A stretch of 64,000 nucleotides of DNA, taken from Colletotrichum lupini. Lineage: Eukaryota; Ascomycota; Sordariomycetes; Glomerellales; Glomerellaceae. The stretch is taken from NCBI RefSeq assembly GCF_023278565.1, contig NC_064681.1, positions 2,666,001-2,730,000 of the forward strand, in the 5' to 3' direction. Position 1 is the stretch's first letter; every line of letters starts with the position of its first letter. A program made the translations under genes and the position numbers. The notes under the pieces were generated by a model. That model had not been told where the DNA came from. It did no database searches and saw nothing but the letters and a program-made list of their open reading frames with translations. Of the stretch, positions 60,001-64,000 are shown in pieces.

Positions 60001-61159
60001 TAGGCTATTAGCTATAAAACGACCGGTATATTAATATACCCTTTAGCTAAACGGCTATTAAAATAGTACGCATACCGGCTACTACTTTTTATAAAATAAT
60101 AACTACTATCCTTAGTATTAGTATACTAAAGGGCTATTTTAAAATAGAGTAGGTATTAGATCTCCCGTTCCTCGGGAGCCTCTTTTTTAAGCTTCTTAAG
60201 GACTAAGTATATGTTAAATAGGCCTAGAATAGTAAAAAGAACTATACTTACCGCAGGGGGTACCTTAGCTTCTTAGCGTTCTTTTTTACTTCTTACTGCC
60301 CTTTTAAAAAAAGCTAGCTTTATATTTTTTAAACCCTAGAATAATATTAAATATAAACTCTTAAGATAATAAGTATATAATATACCCTTTTTAAAAAGCT
60401 TATTATTTAAACTAATCTTATCCTTATTCTTAGACTCCGAGGGGGGGATAGGTAAAAGCCCGTTAGAGCTCTTATTACTACTATTTATCTTATTATTACC
60501 CTTATTACGGCCGCTAAAGAGAGCCTCGAACTTAATAAAGTCCTTAGTATTTTAATTAGTAGCCTTAATATCCTCTTAGTTAAGGAGGGAGAGCTCGGTA
60601 GCTAGGCTTTAATAAGTAAATAAGAGGTCGTAAGGGGGGGTAACGACCTAGAGGGGCTCGTTAGTATTATTACTTATCTAAACTCTTAATAAACTATATA
60701 ATACGTATATAAGAGGTATTATAGAAATTACGCAAAACTTATTATTATTTTTAAATATATTAAATATTTATATTTAAAATAAAATTAGTAAACGATTTAA
60801 TAATATAGGCGCGCGCGTATAATAAACGGGGGTACTTATAGTAATTATAAAAAGTTAAAAAGAAGAAGAAAAATAATAACTAGGTAACGCTATAAGAATT
60901 TAGATATACGCAAAGCGGCTAAGTAGCCTCGCCCTTAGTAATTTATATACTAGAAGTAATAAAATACGCGCTATTCCGGGTTAGGATTTTATTTATTTTA
61001 AATAAAGGGATATATTTATAATAAACGCGGTTTAAAAGACGCGTATCCCTTATGCTTAATTTTCTTTTATTTATATTTAACTAAATTAGGCCTTTATAAA
61101 AGCATTTAGAGATTCTATTTTAGGTATAATAGCTCCCTAGTAGTAGTAATTAGGGGGTA

Positions 61160-61336
61160 TGTTACGTAATAAGGATAGTAATCGTACCTTATAAAGTACC
61201 CGTCACGTACTAAATCACGTGTCTATCTCAGATATCGTGTATATAGACCTTTTCCTTTTGTTTATTTCCACTTTAATAGTTAAGCCACTTTTACTACACT
61301 CCGTATGCCCATTACTGCGTGCCATAACTCGTGACA
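61160..61336 (+). repeat. 3' LTR of Ty1/copia element
   Basis: 177 bp. The left half is RIP-altered (TACCTTATAAAGTACCC), the right half is nearly unmutated (ATTACTGCGTGCCATAAC, ending GTGACA). This is the mirror image of the pattern in the 5' LTR. Confidence 0.93.
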
Positions 61337-62582
61337 GCATCCTTGCTCATGCATCGGGAGCTTCCAGATCAGGTCCAACAAGGCAGAATCTTGTGCCTAA
61401 TGGAAACCTCAGTGCGGTGTTTCGACCAAAACGCGACCAACTTCGTGGCATTGCTGCAGAGTGCCATCGTGTGTGTGGGGTCCTCGAGTACGAGTTGAAG
61501 ATGCAATGGCATTTCTGTCGCTTGTGTTGGAGAGGTCGCCTACCTTGGCTAGATGGGTTCATGTCTGTAGATGATTCGAGCATTAAGGAGTATGCCTCAA
61601 TGACTCGCTACGTCAGATGTACGACTCGCTATCTAGTACAACAGACATTGGCATCGGAACTCGATATTCCGTTGGTGTTCATCTCATACTTATTGCGTGA
61701 AATCATACAAATCTGGTAGTGACGAAGATCAAAACGTTTTGTTGATTCTGCGAACGGAAAGTAGTAGGTTGTATGATTGAGCTGGCGACCGACTCAAATG
61801 TGATGATGTCCGAGATGGTCGCATCGGCCCACCTCACTCGGGGTCCGAATGGACTTCAAACCCGGCACTCCGCTGAATTCGAAGTCTTGGGTAGAAGTAA
61901 TAGCGCCAGAGCAGCTTCGAAACGATCTATTTTGGTCTTATGAGCAATGTTAGGCGAGAAGGTAGTTGGAAACTGGTAATCCCAATGCCGGTCTGTGGAA
62001 AGCATTGGTTGGCTATCACCAAGCTTGTTGAGCGGTAGCTATTAGTTCGGGGGTCCCAATTTTAATCGGTGAGACGGAGCGCTCAATCAAACGAGGTAGC
62101 GGCATCCGGGCCGGCCCGGCCGGGAGAAACTGCGCCTCGGTCCTCTCGCTTTCGGCTTAGATAGAAGCTTTCAAGACCTCTCTGCATGAGCTAAGCTGAG
62201 ATATTATTCTAGATACAAGCAATTTGACTTTCGAAAGGCAAGGTTCAGACCTCTTATTTCAACTGTTATCTTGATTCTTCGCAATGCCGAACATAACATC
62301 CGATTCTTCACGTGACGCAGCGATGGTGAAATCGCTTCTGAGGATGGCGACAGATGGCGAATACATCCGATCAACCCAGTTTCCAACCAAAACCCCTCTT
62401 AACGTCTGATAGATGACAAATGGATCTGACCTGACTCGATTGCGAAGTTCATTTCCTTCTGGACTCTTGTGCTTTAAATACTTTGTACACCGTAAATATG
62501 CTTGTGAGACCGCTTTGACTGACAAACGGATTGAGCCATTCCTCGTAATTTGTTGGTCTGAGCTTCAAGACGCACTGTCATA
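61337..62582. other. Unique intergenic DNA between the copia element and the monooxygenase gene
   Basis: Base composition is normal from the LTR end onward. The open frame 61219-61719 starts inside the LTR and has no recognisable domain, so it is not called. A GC-rich palindromic stretch (GGGCCGGCCCGGCC) lies near 62109-62123. The right part should contain the promoter of the monooxygenase. Confidence 0.5.
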
Positions 62583-64000
62583 ATGGGAGGCGAACGGAAG
62601 ATCAAGTCTGTAGCCATTATTGGCGCGGGCGCTGCGGGTAAGTACCTCTTGGGCCACGCATGGCAGCTCTCCGGATGCAAAGATGCAAGCCGCCGGCAGA
62701 TCGTCTAATGCAAGCATTTAGTTGAAGGTAGTGGCTAATATGTCTCCGATATCGACTAGGTGCTGTTACCGCTGCAGCTTTTCAAGCGGAAGACTACTTT
62801 GAAAGAATCCAGGTATTCGAAAGAAGAGAGTCCGCGGGCGGAACATGGTACTGGTTCCCTTTTGGTTCTCATCCTGACCATTATGACTGACTCAATCTTG
62901 TAGGATCTACGACCCAAGTCCATCAGAGCTACCTCCACTCCAACCCGGAAGCCTCCCGCCCGATGTCGATCCCGCAGTGGAGATCCCGGGCGAGCTTCCC
63001 CAGGTCAAGCCCCATAGTCAACAAGAACGCTACTCGCAGACCCCGATTTATCACTCATTGACGTAAGTCTTGCTGAAACTTCCCATGATATGCGAAAGAG
63101 GGCTGCTGATAACATCCTGAAGAACCAATGTCCCTGACATTGCGATGTCATTTTCGGATTCCAGGTTCGCTTACGGACCATTTGCGCCGCATTGGATTCC
63201 ACGACAATATATTGAGAACTACTTTTCCCTGCACAAGACCGACTCAATACTGGTACTAAACACCACAGTTGAGGATGTGACAAGAATTCCGGCCAAAGAC
63301 AGGCCCGAGCAGTGGAGGTTGACTCTACGCAAGTTTGACGCTGCGCGTAACGTCGACGTTTGGTGGCAAGAGGTGTTTGATGCAGTAGTTTTCGCCAACG
63401 GCCACTACTCGGTACCCTATGTGAGTACAGCCTTTTATGAATCTGCAACCCGCTTGTTCGAATCTGGATTAACTTAGTATGCTTTCAGGTTCCTCACGTC
63501 AAGGGTCTGGACGAGTACATCAAGAGATTTCCGGGCCGCGTCGTGCACTCCAAGACCTACCGCACCCCACAACCTTATACCGGAAAGAAAATTGTTACCA
63601 TCGGAAACTCCGCATCTGGCCATGATGTGACAGAAGAGCTGGTTCAGACAGTCCGTATCCCCGTTTATCAGTCCCGGAGGTCCAAGTCCCGCTGGGATGG
63701 CGACGAACCGCCTCCGGGCATCGCTTGGAAACCGATTATCAAGGAGTTTCGTCTCGACGGGCGTGTAATTTTTGAAGACGACTCATACCTCGACGATGTC
63801 GATCACATCATCTACTGCACAGGCTATAAACCCTCTTACCCTTTCTGGAACTCGGAAGCCAATGGAGGAAGAGCCTTGTATGATTATAAAAGTGGGAAGC
63901 TTATCAAGACTTTCTGGCATACCTTCTTCCAAGATTTCCAGACGTTGGGGATTGTTGGTATGCCAAGGGTTCTCACGTTCAGGAGTTTTGAGTATCAGGC
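62583..64000 (+). CDS. Flavin-containing monooxygenase (partial, runs off window)
   Basis: An FAD- and NADPH-dependent monooxygenase that oxidises soft nucleophiles (N or S) on small molecules. Five exons are visible: 62583-62637, 62760-62847, 62904-63062, 63123-63420 and 63489 to the window end. GT donors are throughout; acceptors are TAG, TAG, AAG and CAG, and phases are consistent. The FAD-binding GxGxxG is SVAIIGAGAAGAVTAAAFQ, split by the first intron. ESAGGTWIYDPSP follows, then TNVPDIAMSFSD and FAYGPFAPHW. The FMO signature is FPGRVVHSKTYR, the NADPH site is IVTIGNSASGHDV, and the C-terminal ATG/TGY-type motif is IIYCTGYKPSYPF. About 370 residues are seen and the usual length is about 450-500, so the end lies beyond 64,000. 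Enzymes of this type occur in fungal secondary-metabolite clusters, but no other cluster gene is in the window. Confidence 0.93.

Larger units (their letters stand above)
53862..61336 (+). mobile_element. Ty1/copia LTR retrotransposon, RIP-inactivated
   Basis: A 7,475-bp element bounded by two 177-bp LTRs starting TGTCACG/TGTTACG and ending TAATA/TGACA. The flanking 5-mers GTATC (53857-53861) and GCATC (61337-61341) are a target duplication differing by one CpA-to-TpA change. The plus strand reads as copia polyprotein. Reverse transcriptase lies at about 58231-58410 (TINVFLNAPLKSEKLVII, then RALYSLRDLLIL), the active-site region at about 58494-58525 (ILYINNFIILYY for YVDDxxL), and RNase H ends near 59371-59420 (YILTKNILVNRLTKNLL). 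A purine run GGGGG at about 61153-61158 precedes the 3' LTR. Stops occur throughout, so it is not autonomous. Confidence 0.92.

Noticed and set aside
61219..61719. 166-codon open frame starting in the copia 3' LTR
   Set aside because: It begins inside the LTR, has no recognisable domain, and the opposite strand is open too; treated as chance.
1..64000. CRISPR arrays, prophage or bacterial defence genes
   Set aside because: No spaced repeats, operons or bacterial-style genes are present; the window is eukaryotic throughout.

Overview
This window is nuclear DNA from a filamentous ascomycete, most likely a Sordariomycete. The evidence is short GT-AG introns of about 48-91 bases with CTAAY-like branch sites, fungal gene families (Ku70, Cef1/Cdc5, two MFS transporters, an F-box protein, a flavin monooxygenase), and long AT-rich blocks that look like Repeat-Induced Point mutation (RIP). 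Genus is not resolved; an AT-rich/GC-balanced bipartite genome as in Colletotrichum would fit, but that is inference.

Layout. 1-28.39 kb is a gene-bearing arm: the tail of an unknown gene, Ku70 (+), a multi-pass membrane protein (+), an intron-containing tRNA-Glu (+), a secreted six-cysteine protein (-), an MFS drug-type transporter (-), a 3.5-kb gene-free stretch, the spliceosomal Cef1/Cdc5 Myb protein (+), a Vba/Fnx1-type MFS transporter (-), an F-box protein (-), a possible small secreted protein (+), a mitochondrial-carrier-type protein (+), a metallo-beta-lactamase-fold hydrolase (+), and the C-terminal half of an alpha/beta hydrolase (-) that ends at the edge of the AT-rich block. 28.39-52.05 kb is one RIP-degraded block. 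It holds a minus-strand Ty1/copia-like remnant, then a minus-strand Ty3/gypsy element (35.6-51.6 kb) split by a nested plus-strand Ty3/gypsy element (40,034-46,361, matching 224-bp LTRs). 52.1-53.86 kb is a small unique island with a T5orf172-domain gene whose reading frame is shifted near its 3' third. 53,862-61,336 is a complete but RIP-killed Ty1/copia element with 177-bp LTRs and a 5-bp target duplication. 61.3-64 kb returns to unique DNA and carries the 5' part of a flavin-containing monooxygenase that runs off the window.

The genes do not form one pathway: DNA repair, splicing, transport and lipid/xenobiotic-type enzymes are interspersed, as is usual in fungal chromosome arms. The most informative part is the repeat block. 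Paired LTRs show a directional RIP gradient, the zinc knuckle of the nested gypsy Gag has lost all its ligands by RIP-type changes, one LTR keeps an almost unmutated 130-bp island, and two host genes at the block edges are broken or frame-shifted. I found no CRISPR, bacterial or viral system, and no convincing undescribed multi-gene system. Exon limits below were read by eye from splice signals and reading-frame continuity.
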